Shown in pieces: positions 8,491 to 17,397 of a stretch of 64,000 nucleotides of DNA. Made by a program: the position numbers and the translations under genes. Below the pieces are notes generated by a model. The model saw nothing but the letters and a program-made list of their open reading frames with translations. It was not told where the DNA came from and did no database searches. The DNA lies in contig NZ_JAKJHS010000001.1 of NCBI RefSeq assembly GCF_021648825.1, forward strand, positions 124,001-188,000, in the 5' to 3' direction. The number at the start of each line of letters is the position of its first letter. Position 1 is the first letter of the stretch. Source of the stretch: Rhizobium halophilum (lineage in GTDB: Bacteria; Pseudomonadota; Alphaproteobacteria; Rhizobiales; Rhizobiaceae).

Positions 8491-9393
8491 ATGGTGATGC
8501 CTCTCGACTGGGACAAGTTGCGTATTTTTCATGCAGCAGCGGAGGCTGGATCCTTCACCCATGCCGCTGACAAGCTGCATCTTTCCCAGTCAGCCATCAG
8601 CCGCCAGGTCAGCGCGCTTGAGCAGGATGTGGGTGTCAAGCTTTTCCACCGCCACGCGCGTGGTCTGATCCTCACCGAGCAGGGTGAGCTTCTTTATCGC
8701 ACGGCCCATGATGTGCTCCTCAAGCTGGAGATGGTGAAGGCTCAACTGACCGAAACGACGGACAAGCCCTCCGGGAAATTGCGGGTCACCACGACCGTCG
8801 GGCTAGGCCAGGGCTGGCTTACCGATAAGGTGCAGGAATTCCTGCAGCTCTATCCCGATATGTCGGTCCAGTTGCTCCTCGACAACGAGGAACTTGACGT
8901 CAACATGCGCCACGCGGATTGCGCCATCCGCCTGCGCCAGCCGCAGCAATCCGATCTCATCCAGCGCAAGCTGTTTACCGTTCACATGCACGTCTACGCC
9001 GCACCGTCGTACATCAACCGCTTTGGCGAGCCGCACACGATCGAGGATTTGGACAACCATAAGATCATCACCTTCGGGGAACCCGCACCGAATTATCTGC
9101 TGGACGTCAACTGGCTGGAACACGCAGGACGGTCTTCGGACAACCCGCGCATCCCGCACCTTCAGATCAACAGCCAGACATCGATCAAGCGCGCATGCCT
9201 ACTCGGCATCGGCATTGCTGTGCTTCCCGATTATATCGTCGGGCGGGATCCTGGCCTGATCCAGCTACCCCTGGCCGCCGACATACCCTCCTTCGACACC
9301 TATTTCTGTTATCCGGACGAGATAAAGAACGCAGCTAAGCTTAAGGTTTTCCGTGACTTTGTAGTCTCCAAAGCGCGCAACTGGAATTTCTGA
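8491..9393 (+). CDS. lsrB: LysR-type regulator, LsrB/VtlR type
   Basis: 300 residues. The N-terminal winged helix-turn-helix is clear (FHAAAEAGSFTHAADKLHLS followed by QSAISRQVSALEQDVG), and a substrate-binding domain fills the rest. Sequence and setting (directly after trxB, directly before two AbcR-type sRNAs and an ArsR gene) match LsrB of Sinorhizobium and VtlR of Brucella and Agrobacterium, which control surface polysaccharide, redox and virulence traits and activate an AbcR sRNA. The domain contains a few Cys residues that could sense redox state; this is inferred from the Sinorhizobium protein. Confidence 0.88.
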   Translation: MVMPLDWDKLRIFHAAAEAGSFTHAADKLHLSQSAISRQVSALEQDVGVKLFHRHARGLILTEQGELLYRTAHDVLLKLEMVKAQLTETTDKPSGKLRVTTTVGLGQGWLTDKVQEFLQLYPDMSVQLLLDNEELDVNMRHADCAIRLRQPQQSDLIQRKLFTVHMHVYAAPSYINRFGEPHTIEDLDNHKIITFGEPAPNYLLDVNWLEHAGRSSDNPRIPHLQINSQTSIKRACLLGIGIAVLPDYIVGRDPGLIQLPLAADIPSFDTYFCYPDEIKNAAKLKVFRDFVVSKARNWNF

Positions 9394-9462
9394 ACCAGAC
9401 ATGCCTCAAGGCTGATGCGAAAGTGTTGCGCGTGTCGCATGGCTCCCCTGCACATTTATTCA

Positions 9463-9491
9463 TTGTTCCCTGCACAAAAAACCACCATATC
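9463..9491 (+). promoter_or_regulatory. Candidate promoter of the first AbcR-like sRNA
   Basis: TTGTTC (9463-9468) and CATATC (9486-9491) are separated by 17 bases, which predicts a start near 9498. From there to the terminator is about 117 nt, a typical AbcR length. The LysR-type regulator upstream is the likely activator, by analogy with VtlR. Confidence 0.4.
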
Positions 9492-9497
9492 GCACAC

Positions 9498-9614
9498 AGC
9501 TGATGCACACACGGTGGCTTTCCTCCCAGTTCCACCGCACCAGCTGTTCCCCTCTGGAGGTTTTTGACCTTCACACTTATAGGGCCCCGGAGTAATCTGG
9601 TGGCCCTTTTTTTT
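9498..9614 (+). ncRNA. abcR1: AbcR-type trans-acting small RNA, copy 1 (alpha-r15 family)
   Basis: Located between lsrB and an arsR gene, the place of the tandem AbcR/Smr15C sRNAs in rhizobia. The region contains a single-stranded CUCCCAG motif (about 9522-9528), expected to pair with ribosome binding sites of ABC transporter mRNAs. A 23-base block, CAGCTGTTCCCCTCTGGAGG plus TTT (9541-9563), is repeated exactly in copy 2. It ends in a terminator with stem AGGGCC (9581-9586) / GGCCCT (9602-9607) and nine T. The 5' end is estimated from the promoter. Which copy corresponds to AbcR1 or AbcR2 elsewhere cannot be decided here. Confidence 0.8.
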
Positions 9615-9615
9615 T
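9581..9615 (+). terminator. Intrinsic terminator of sRNA copy 1
   Basis: Stem AGGGCC (9581-9586) with GGCCCT (9602-9607), continuing into an uninterrupted run of nine T. Confidence 0.85.
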
Positions 9616-9672
9616 ACCCCCACCCTCAGATCTTGCACTTGCGTGCGGTCCGGCCTGCTCCATATGCAAGGT

Positions 9673-9767
9673 CGGCTGCGGGCATGCGACTCCCTCGCTT
9701 CTCCAGCTGTTCCCCTCTGGAGGTTTACACCTTCATACCTCAGGGCTGATCTCCGGCCCTTTTTTTT
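9673..9767 (+). ncRNA. abcR2: AbcR-type trans-acting small RNA, copy 2 (alpha-r15 family)
   Basis: The second copy shares the exact 23-base block with copy 1 (9704-9726). Upstream it has a related CUCCC motif (9690-9694), and downstream a terminator with stem AGGGC (9742-9746) / GCCCT (9756-9760) and eight T. A possible promoter is TTGCGT (9639-9644), 16 bases, CATATG (9661-9666), giving a start near 9673. The rest differs from copy 1, so the two probably have overlapping but distinct targets. Any short ORFs here are not supported. Confidence 0.78.
9742..9767 (+). terminator. Intrinsic terminator of sRNA copy 2
   Basis: Stem AGGGC (9742-9746) and GCCCT (9756-9760) followed by eight T. Confidence 0.8.
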
Positions 9768-9794
9768 GCTCTGCCCCTTAAAATCGATGAATAG

Positions 9795-9830
9795 CGATTT
9801 AAATATCGGCTATGGACGATTTAGATATCG
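9795..9830 (+). promoter_or_regulatory. Tandem operator-like repeat upstream of the arsR-type gene
   Basis: Two 14-base near-identical, imperfectly palindromic sites, CGATTTAAATATCG (9795-9808) and CGATTTAGATATCG (9817-9830), are spaced 22 bases apart, or two helical turns. They end just before the ribosome site of the ArsR-type gene, as expected for an autoregulatory operator. Confidence 0.55.
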
Positions 9831-9840
9831 TGGAAGCCGA

Positions 9841-10137
9841 ATGGATAAGCTAGAAGTTCTCAAGGCACTTGCGCACCCGGTGCGGGTTCAATTTCTCGAA
9901 TGGATGCGCGAGCCGGAAAAGCACTTTTCATCACAGGCCCATCCGCTGGCCATGGGAATCTGCGCCAATCAATTCGAAAAGCGGTGCGGCCTGTCGCAGT
10001 CGACAGTCTCCGCCCACCTCGCCACGCTGGAGAAAGCGGGGTTGGTGACCACCAATCGCCTCGGCCAGTGGTCGTTCTACCGTCGCGATGACGAGACAAT
10101 AGAGGCTTTCATCCACGAGCTGAAAGATACGCTCTGA
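9841..10137 (+). CDS. ArsR/SmtB family winged-helix repressor
   Basis: 98 residues. It has the compact ArsR fold with LKALAHPVRVQFLEWM at the start and a recognition helix in LSQSTVSAHLATLEKAGLV. Two Cys (ICANQFEKRCGL) flank the region before the recognition helix and could be thiol sensors; a classical metal-binding ELCVCDL motif is absent. The ATG at 9841 follows GGAAG; the frame extends further upstream but runs through sRNA copy 2. It lies 39 bases before the Old Yellow Enzyme gene, which it probably regulates, perhaps in response to an electrophile. Effector identity is inference. Confidence 0.88.
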   Translation: MDKLEVLKALAHPVRVQFLEWMREPEKHFSSQAHPLAMGICANQFEKRCGLSQSTVSAHLATLEKAGLVTTNRLGQWSFYRRDDETIEAFIHELKDTL

Positions 10138-10176
10138 CTACCTCCCGCATGCTCTCAAAGAAGCAAGGAATTTCCA

Positions 10177-11298
10177 GTGACCACACTTTTCGACCCGATG
10201 AAGCTCGGTGACATTGACGTCTCTAACCGCGTCGCCATGGCACCGCTGACGCGCAACCGCTCCCCCAAGGCCATCCCCAACGATCTGAATGTCACCTATT
10301 ACGAGCAACGCGCCGGCGCGGGCTTGATCATCACGGAGGGCACGCCGGTCACGCAGCAAGGTCAGGGTTATTCGGATGTACCCGGGCTCTACCTGCCGCA
10401 AGCAGTCGACGGCTGGAAGAAGGTGACCGCCGCTGTTCACGCAAAGGGCGGCAAGATTGTCACACAGCTCTGGCATGTCGGCCGCGTTTCGCACACGTCC
10501 TTGCAGCCTAGCGGCGCGGCTCCGGTCGCCCCTTCTCCTGTTCCAGCGGGCGGCAAGACCTTCATCATCAATGATGACGGCACCGGCGCTTTCCTTGAGA
10601 CATCGGAGCCACGCGCGCTGGAGGCATCCGAGATCGCGGAGATCGTTGAGGATTTCCGAAGGGCTGCCCGCGCCGCGCTCGACGCCGGATTCGACGGCGT
10701 AGAGATCCACGGCGCCAACGGCTACCTGATCGACCAGTTCCTGAAGACGGGCGCAAATCAGCGCACGGACGAATACGGCGGTTCGATCGAGAACCGGACC
10801 CGCTTCCTCCTGCAGGTGGTGGATGCGGTGACGCGGGAGATTGGTCCGGGTCGCACCGGACTGCGTCTTTCGCCGACGACCCCAGCGAACGGCATTTCTG
10901 ACAAAGATCCGCAGGCGCTCTTCAACTACGTCGCGGAGCAGCTAGCGACACGTGAACTGTCCTTCATTCATGTCATCGAAGGCGCGACGGGCGGCGAACG
11001 CGGCTTCCAGTATGAAGGCACCACGTTCGACTACGAAGCATTCAAGGCGGCATTCCGGAAGGCCGGCGGCAAGGCAGCCTGGATGGTGAACAACGGCTAC
11101 AACCGCGAATCCGCAATGCAGGCTGTGGAAAGTGGACGCGCAGATCTTGTTTCCTTCGGTCGACTTTTCATCGCCAACCCAGACCTGGTGGAGCGCTTTA
11201 AGTCTGGCACAGTACTGAACGAGCCGGATCGCGACACCTTCTATGGCGGCGGCGCCAAGGGTTATACGGACTACCCTTCCCTGCAATCAGCTGCTTGA
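10177..11298 (+). CDS. nemA: Old Yellow Enzyme family alkene reductase (NemA-like)
   Basis: 373 residues, an FMN-binding TIM barrel. Visible family marks are APLTRNRS near the start, QLWHVGRVSH, and EIHGANGYLIDQFL with the His/Asn pair that binds the substrate carbonyl or nitro group; TDEYGGSIENR follows. These enzymes reduce activated C=C bonds, maleimides and nitro compounds with NAD(P)H. The GTG start at 10177 has AAGGAA six bases upstream. Genes of this family are often controlled by a thiol- or electrophile-sensing repressor beside them, which fits the ArsR gene just upstream. A GC-rich hairpin follows the stop. Confidence 0.93.
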   Translation: MTTLFDPMKLGDIDVSNRVAMAPLTRNRSPKAIPNDLNVTYYEQRAGAGLIITEGTPVTQQGQGYSDVPGLYLPQAVDGWKKVTAAVHAKGGKIVTQLWHVGRVSHTSLQPSGAAPVAPSPVPAGGKTFIINDDGTGAFLETSEPRALEASEIAEIVEDFRRAARAALDAGFDGVEIHGANGYLIDQFLKTGANQRTDEYGGSIENRTRFLLQVVDAVTREIGPGRTGLRLSPTTPANGISDKDPQALFNYVAEQLATRELSFIHVIEGATGGERGFQYEGTTFDYEAFKAAFRKAGGKAAWMVNNGYNRESAMQAVESGRADLVSFGRLFIANPDLVERFKSGTVLNEPDRDTFYGGGAKGYTDYPSLQSAA

Positions 11299-11304
11299 TC
11301 CCGA

Positions 11305-11326
11305 AAGGGCGCCGTGAGGCGCCCTT
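11305..11326 (+). terminator. Hairpin after the alkene reductase gene
   Basis: A perfect nine-base stem, AAGGGCGCC (11305-11313) and GGCGCCCTT (11318-11326), with loop GTGA. The T-tract is poor, so it may be a weak or bidirectional terminator shared with the convergent DUF2188 gene. Confidence 0.6.
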
Positions 11327-11379
11327 CTCCTGTCACCCCTTCGCTACGGACTTGAGGGCGATCGAGCGGGCGTGCCCCG

Positions 11380-11652
11380 CTAGGGCAGTTGGTTCGGCTG
11401 GTCGTCCGCGTCGGTGTCGACAACTTCTGCCTCGGGGCGGTCTCCGCCGTCGCTATATTCGGTGTGCCACACGCCGTTGGCATCCTGCCAGCTGATCTCC
11501 TCCGGTTCGCCGCCAACCTGCTGCTCCGCCGCCACGATCCGTGCGGCTTGCAAGGCATCGGAATGCGTCGCGAACGTCTCCGAATAAACATCGTCCAGCC
11601 GATAGGCCCAGCCTCCGTCGTGCTCGACGATCTTGTAAACAACCTTGGTCAT
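11380..11652 (-). CDS. DUF2188 domain small protein
   Basis: 90 residues. The N-terminus (KVVYKIVEHDGGWAYRLDD) and the following helix with ATHSDALQAARIVAAEQ match the DUF2188 pattern of small proteins often induced by general stress. The C-terminus is acidic. I chose the ATG at 11652 because AGGAGGG lies four to five bases upstream; the frame also contains an ATG four codons earlier. It stands alone on the minus strand, with a GGAAC element about 80 bases upstream that may belong to an EcfG promoter. Molecular function is unknown. Confidence 0.8.
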   Translation of the reverse strand: MTKVVYKIVEHDGGWAYRLDDVYSETFATHSDALQAARIVAAEQQVGGEPEEISWQDANGVWHTEYSDGGDRPEAEVVDTDADDQPNQLP

Positions 11653-11710
11653 CTGCCCTCCTGTCATTGTTATACCCGACGCCGGATAGCCACGGCGCGG
11701 CGGTCATGAA

Positions 11711-11737
11711 GAAAGCGCAGGCGTACAGCATTGTTCC
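11711..11737 (-). promoter_or_regulatory. Possible EcfG-type general-stress promoter for the DUF2188 gene
   Basis: On the minus strand GGAAC (11737-11733) is followed after 16-18 bases by a CTTT-type -10. Only the -35 is a full match to the consensus GGAAC-N16/17-CGTT, so this is a weak call. Confidence 0.3.
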
Positions 11738-11817
11738 AGATGAGGCGTACGCTCTCAGTTGGTTAAACGTAACACGGCTTGCTTCGAATGTGCAGGCTCC
11801 GCCCAAGCGCAGGGTTG

Positions 11818-12996
11818 ATGGCTGCTGCTGCTGCCATAGATGAAGGCGGATACCAGGAGTTGCCAGTGGCGCTGCCATCCGCGTTGAAGCAAGAGAAACT
11901 TCTTCCGATCTCCGCCGTAGTCGCTGTGTTCGTCTTCTTTCTCGAACACAGCCTGCTGGAAATGGGACGGACCATCGCATTGATAGCGGCCGCAGGCCTT
12001 ATCGTGGTTATAGTGCTAGCATCCACCCGCGTCGCCCATCACGCTGAAGTGCTGGCCCGTAAGGTCGGGGATCCTTATGGCACGATGATCCTTACACTAT
12101 CGGCCGTTGCCGTCGAGGTGCTGATCCTCGCCATCATGATGCGCACCAGCACGTCGCCGACGCTGGTGCGGGATACGATCTACGCGGCGGTTATGCTGGA
12201 CATCAACGGCATTCTGGGGCTGGCGGCGCTGCTGGGCGGACTGCGGCATGGCGAACAGGCGTATAACGACGACTCCAGCAAGACCTACAGCGTCATGATC
12301 CTCACAGCCATGGGCATATCCATGGTGGTTCCTGAATTCGTCCCGCGCGACCGGTGGCACCTGTATTCCGGCTTCACGATCGCGGCGATGATTGCCCTAT
12401 ATGCGCTGTTCCTGCGCATGCAGGTCGGCACCCACAGCTACTTCTTCAGCTACAGCTATCCGCGCAGGAAGCAATCAGCGATGGAGGGGTCTGCGCCCGC
12501 CGATCTTCCCGTCGAATCCAAGCACGAGGCGGCGGAGGAGGAATCCACTGCCTTTTCGATCGGCGTCATTCTTTTCGGTGTTGTAGTCATCGGCGCGCTC
12601 GCTGAGTTCATGTCCGTCTTCCTCAACTCCGGCCTTGAGGGAACGGGCGCGCCGCCGACCCTTATGGCAGTTGTTGTGGCCTCAATCTCCGCCGCACCAG
12701 AAATCCTGACCGCTTTGCGAGCTGCGTTGCGCAACAGGATGCAGGCAGTGGTGAACATCGCACTGGGCGCCTCCTTGTCGACAGTGATCCTCACAGTGCC
12801 GGTCATGGAAGGAATCGCCCTCTACACCGGGCAGCCATTCATGATGGCAATGACCTCCGTGCAGACTGTGATGGTGACAATCACGCTGATTGTTGCGGCG
12901 ATCAACCTGAACGACGGGCAGACTAACGCCATTGAAGGGATGACACACTTCGTGCTGTTTGCGACGTTCGTGATGCTGACCGTTCTAGGGCTCTAG
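11818..12996 (+). CDS. Calcium/proton antiporter of the ChaA/CaxA type
   Basis: 392 residues with about ten hydrophobic segments, the usual Ca2+:cation antiporter layout of two homologous halves. The first half carries GDPYGTMILTLSAVAVEVLI and the second ISAAPEILTALRAALRNRMQ, with the acidic residues that bind cation. An acidic cytoplasmic linker (ESKHEAAEEEST) separates them. It probably exports Ca2+, or Na+/K+ as E. coli ChaA does, in exchange for H+. The ATG at 11818 has only a weak site (AGGG); an in-frame TTG at 11779 would add 13 residues. No obvious operon partner. Confidence 0.85.
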   Translation: MAAAAAIDEGGYQELPVALPSALKQEKLLPISAVVAVFVFFLEHSLLEMGRTIALIAAAGLIVVIVLASTRVAHHAEVLARKVGDPYGTMILTLSAVAVEVLILAIMMRTSTSPTLVRDTIYAAVMLDINGILGLAALLGGLRHGEQAYNDDSSKTYSVMILTAMGISMVVPEFVPRDRWHLYSGFTIAAMIALYALFLRMQVGTHSYFFSYSYPRRKQSAMEGSAPADLPVESKHEAAEEESTAFSIGVILFGVVVIGALAEFMSVFLNSGLEGTGAPPTLMAVVVASISAAPEILTALRAALRNRMQAVVNIALGASLSTVILTVPVMEGIALYTGQPFMMAMTSVQTVMVTITLIVAAINLNDGQTNAIEGMTHFVLFATFVMLTVLGL

Positions 12997-13135
12997 CGGC
13001 GGGCCTCGGTCTCACGCGGATAAACTATTGTTGACCACTCCGTGGGCGTTCCATACCCGCGGACGCCCTAGATCAGCATGACACGGAGCCAGCCAGATGT
13101 GCTGCTCCTCTGCTTGACGAAAAGGGAGCGATCAG

Positions 13136-14362
13136 ATGAACCGACTGCCACTTCTGCTTTCAGCCACGATCTTGTCCGCTGCGTTCGCGGCATCGCCCGC
13201 GCAAGCGCAAGAAGCGCGCGACTCCGTCGTCACCGCTCCGCCGAACGCGCCGGATCAACAGCCGGCCTTCGAAGGCCAGACGCGAGCCCCGCAACCGCCC
13301 CAAACGCCGGAACTGAAGACGGAAGTCGTTGCCGAGGGGCTGCCCCATCTCTGGGCCATGGAATTCCTGCCGGATGGGCGCATGCTTGTGACCGCCAAGC
13401 AGGGCGCCATGCACATCATCTCAGAGGATGGTGAAGTCGGACCGGAGATCGAGGGCGTACCAGAGGTCTTCGCCCGGGGCCAGGGCGGTCTTTTGGACGT
13501 TGCTCTCGGACCGGACTTCGAATCCTCCGGAATGATCTACTTCTCCTTTGCAGAGCAACGCGAGAACGGTAACGGCACATCTGTCGCCTCCGCAAAGCTC
13601 GTAGCGAACGACGAGGGTGGCGGTTCACTCGAGGATGTGCAGGTCATCTTCCGTCAAACGCCAAGCTATGACGGGGATAAACACTTTGGTTCGCGCCTCG
13701 TCTTTGGGCCAAACAACGAGCTTTATGTAACGGTGGGCGAGCGTTCCGATCGCGAGCCGCGCGTGCAGGCTCAGGAACTGTCCAGCGGGCTTGGCAAGAT
13801 CTTTCGCATCAATGCGGACGGAGAAGCCTTGGAAGATAATCCTTTCGTTGGTCAGGAGGATGCCCTGCCAGAGATATGGAGCCTAGGTCATCGTAATCTT
13901 CAATCGGCAGCTCTGGACGGCGAAGGTCGTCTCTGGACGGTGGAACACGGTCCCAAAGGGGGCGACGAGTTGAACAAGCCGGAGCCCGGCAAAAATTATG
14001 GCTGGCCTGAAGTTACCTATGGTGTTGAGTACAGCGGGGATGCAGTGGGCGAAGGTGTCACGCAAATGGCGGAGACGGAGCAGCCCGTCTACTATTGGGA
14101 CCCGGTTATCGCTCCCTCGGGCATGGCGTTTTATGACGCACAGGCCATCCCGGAGTGGCAGGGAGCATTCTTGGTCGGCGGGCTCGTATCGCAAGGATTG
14201 GTGGTTCTTCACATGGAAGGAGACCGCGTCCAGTACGAGGAACGCGTTCCACTCGATGCGCGTATCCGCGACGTCCGCATAGGGCCCGACGGCGCCGTCT
14301 ATGCCGTGACCGAACAGCGCGGCGGGGGTGGATCGACTATCGTGAAGATCACGAAAGCCTGA
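13136..14362 (+). CDS. PQQ-dependent sugar dehydrogenase (glucose/sorbosone dehydrogenase family)
   Basis: 408 residues with a Sec signal peptide (about 1-24, ending SPAQA-QEA), so periplasmic. The mature part shows beta-propeller signatures: HLWAMEFLPDGRMLVTAK, GGLLDVALGPDF, EIWSLGHRNLQ, then GPKGGDELNKPEPGKNYGWP. These are characteristic of soluble aldose dehydrogenases (Asd/YliI type) that oxidise sugars with PQQ and Ca2+. GAAAAGGGAG precedes the ATG. Its substrate is unknown, and no PQQ biosynthesis genes are in the window. It lies 97 bases before a TAT-exported oxidoreductase, also predicted to be periplasmic. Confidence 0.88.
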   Translation: MNRLPLLLSATILSAAFAASPAQAQEARDSVVTAPPNAPDQQPAFEGQTRAPQPPQTPELKTEVVAEGLPHLWAMEFLPDGRMLVTAKQGAMHIISEDGEVGPEIEGVPEVFARGQGGLLDVALGPDFESSGMIYFSFAEQRENGNGTSVASAKLVANDEGGGSLEDVQVIFRQTPSYDGDKHFGSRLVFGPNNELYVTVGERSDREPRVQAQELSSGLGKIFRINADGEALEDNPFVGQEDALPEIWSLGHRNLQSAALDGEGRLWTVEHGPKGGDELNKPEPGKNYGWPEVTYGVEYSGDAVGEGVTQMAETEQPVYYWDPVIAPSGMAFYDAQAIPEWQGAFLVGGLVSQGLVVLHMEGDRVQYEERVPLDARIRDVRIGPDGAVYAVTEQRGGGGSTIVKITKA

Positions 14363-14407
14363 CGACCACCTCCCGTTGCAGCAGCGTTCAACGCTTCGTG
14401 AAGTGCC

Positions 14408-14432
14408 GGAACGGTCGAGCAGGCCTCTGGTT
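14408..14432 (+). promoter_or_regulatory. EcfG-like general-stress promoter before the SDR gene
   Basis: GGAAC (14408-14412), 16 bases, GGTT (14429-14432): one mismatch to GGAAC-N16/17-CGTT. The predicted start is near 14438, leaving a short leader to the ATG at 14460. Confidence 0.45.
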
Positions 14433-14459
14433 GGGACCAGGCACCAACTGGAGACTCAT

Positions 14460-15464
14460 ATGACCAATCACGAAGTAGATCCCACGCGCCGTCTGGTGCT
14501 GGGCGGCCTGTCGACAGGCGTCGCCGCCGCCGCTTTCTCGGGCACGGCGAACGCCCAGCAGTCCGCTGCCACTCCGGCAGCGGAGCCGCTGCAGGATCCT
14601 ACCACCAAATACCCGCAGCCACCCTTCCCCCGTCAATCGCAGGAATGGCCAGGACTGACCAGCCGCATGGATCCGGTTCCTGACCATGGTGAGGAAACCT
14701 ATCGCGGGTCCGGACGCCTCACCGGGCGCAAAGCCCTGATCACCGGTGGTGACTCCGGGATCGGTCGCGCAGCAGCGATCGCGTATGCGCGCGAAGGCGC
14801 CGATGTCGCGATCGGCTATCTGGAACCCGAGGAGCCGGATGCGCAGGAGGTCCTAGAGCTCATCCGCGCCGAAGGCCGAAAGGCGGTCGCGCTTCCCGGC
14901 GACATTCGCGACGAGGCCTTCTGCAAGCAGATCGTCGCCGATGCCGTCGAGCAGTTGGGCGGGCTCGACATCCTCGTCAACAATGCAGCGCGCCAGCAAT
15001 CGGTGGCTTCGCTTGCGGACCTGACGACGGAGCAGCTCGACAACACGCTGAAGACCAATGTTTACGCGATGTTCTGGATCACGCAGGCGGCCCTCCCCCA
15101 CCTGCAGCCCGGCTCGACGATCATCAACACCACGTCCGTCGTGGCTTATGATCCGCCCGAAAATTTGCTGGATTATTCAGCCACCAAGGCGGCGATTGAA
15201 AACTTCACGAAGGGTCTGGCCAAGCAGGTTGCGACGAAGGGAATCCGCGTCAATGGCGTGGCGCCCGGTCCGTTCTGGACGCCGCTGCAGCCAAGCGGTG
15301 GACAGCCGATCGATGCGCTGGCCCAGTTCGGCTCTGACACGCCTCTTGGCCGTCCGGGCCAGCCGGCGGAACTTGCGAGCATCTACGTGTTGCTCGCGTC
15401 CCCCGGATCCAGCTATTCCACCGGACAGATCTTCGGGGCGACCGGCGGCAGCGGTGGCCCGTAA
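14460..15464 (+). CDS. Short-chain dehydrogenase/reductase with a TAT signal (YdaD/YhdG-like)
   Basis: 334 residues. The N-terminus has a twin-arginine motif (TRRLVLGGLS) and a hydrophobic stretch ending at GTANA, so TAT export is predicted. The SDR core has the Rossmann motif TGGDSGIGRAA, NNAA, and catalytic YSATK. The long N-terminal segment before the Rossmann fold, ending RGSGRLTGRKALITGG, is typical of the YdaD/GspD-39 group of stress-induced SDRs. Start ATG 14460 has CTGGAG seven bases upstream. The substrate is unknown; export of a folded NAD(P)-protein is consistent with the TAT route. Confidence 0.9.
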   Translation: MTNHEVDPTRRLVLGGLSTGVAAAAFSGTANAQQSAATPAAEPLQDPTTKYPQPPFPRQSQEWPGLTSRMDPVPDHGEETYRGSGRLTGRKALITGGDSGIGRAAAIAYAREGADVAIGYLEPEEPDAQEVLELIRAEGRKAVALPGDIRDEAFCKQIVADAVEQLGGLDILVNNAARQQSVASLADLTTEQLDNTLKTNVYAMFWITQAALPHLQPGSTIINTTSVVAYDPPENLLDYSATKAAIENFTKGLAKQVATKGIRVNGVAPGPFWTPLQPSGGQPIDALAQFGSDTPLGRPGQPAELASIYVLLASPGSSYSTGQIFGATGGSGGP

Positions 15465-15485
15465 TCCACACGAGCCTTAAATGAC

Positions 15486-15508
15486 AAAGCCCGCCAACGG
15501 CGGGCTTT
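15486..15508. terminator. Bidirectional terminator between SDR and aatA
   Basis: A perfect ten-base stem, AAAGCCCGCC (15486-15495) and GGCGGGCTTT (15499-15508), with loop AAC. The A/T ends of the stem allow function on both strands between convergent genes. Confidence 0.75.
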
Positions 15509-15529
15509 GTTGATTAGGCATCCGTAAAG

Positions 15530-16789
<1,260 letters not shown>

Positions 16790-16971
16790 TCAGGCTGTAT
16801 GTCGAATGTATCTGGGGGATTCAAGCCGAAAGCGCAGATTGATCGATGTCTTGCCTATTCCCGCGTGAGAAGCCTCACGCATCACCCGTAGGCGATCCAA
16901 ATCTCACCGCCTCAAATCCGCCCTTCTTGCAGCGTCTTCTGCTCACAGGTGCACATACCTGGAGGCGGATG

Positions 16972-17280
16972 ATGTTCATCGACGACCAGAGGAAGACGGG
17001 TCGCCCCCCACTGTTGAGCTCGCCATTTCTACTCGCCTTGATCGCCCTGATCGGGTGTGGCCTCATGTTGCTTGCCGTGATCAAGCCATCCCAGGTTCAG
17101 ACCGTCTCCGCATCTCCCTTCCCGTCGGTAACCGCGCTCCATGTAGCAACGTTGTTCTCCGATCCCCGGATCGTTTTTGTCCTGCTTCTGGGCGGCTTCG
17201 TCGTGATGGCGGGTGGATGTTTTATCCTCTCGCGGCGCAGCCTGCGGGACGCGGTCAAGGCAGCATCTCGGCACCGATAG
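16972..17280 (+). CDS. Small two-helix membrane protein, unknown function
   Basis: About 102 residues. Two predicted membrane helices lie at roughly 20-42 (PFLLALIALIGCGLMLLAVI) and 67-88 (IVFVLLLGGFVVMAGGCFIL), with a basic C-terminus (RRSLRDAVKAASRHR) that suggests a cytoplasmic tail. GGAGG lies six bases before the ATG at 16972; an ATG directly before it (16969) is less well spaced. I do not recognise the family. It precedes the EamA transporter by 117 bases on the same strand and could be co-transcribed. Confidence 0.6.
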   Translation: MFIDDQRKTGRPPLLSSPFLLALIALIGCGLMLLAVIKPSQVQTVSASPFPSVTALHVATLFSDPRIVFVLLLGGFVVMAGGCFILSRRSLRDAVKAASRHR

Positions 17281-17397
17281 CCCATCCACGACTGGCAGTA
17301 CCGCCACGGTCTCTCCGCCCTTGTAGCCGCAGAACGTGCCTGATATGGCCCGAAGTTCTTGGCCGCTTGTTCGGCAGCTTCTGCGTCGGAAACATTT

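Noticed and set aside
9456-9749. Short frames (about 60-77 codons) across the two sRNAs
   Set aside because: They cross sRNA terminators and have no ribosome site; the DNA is better explained by AbcR-type RNAs.
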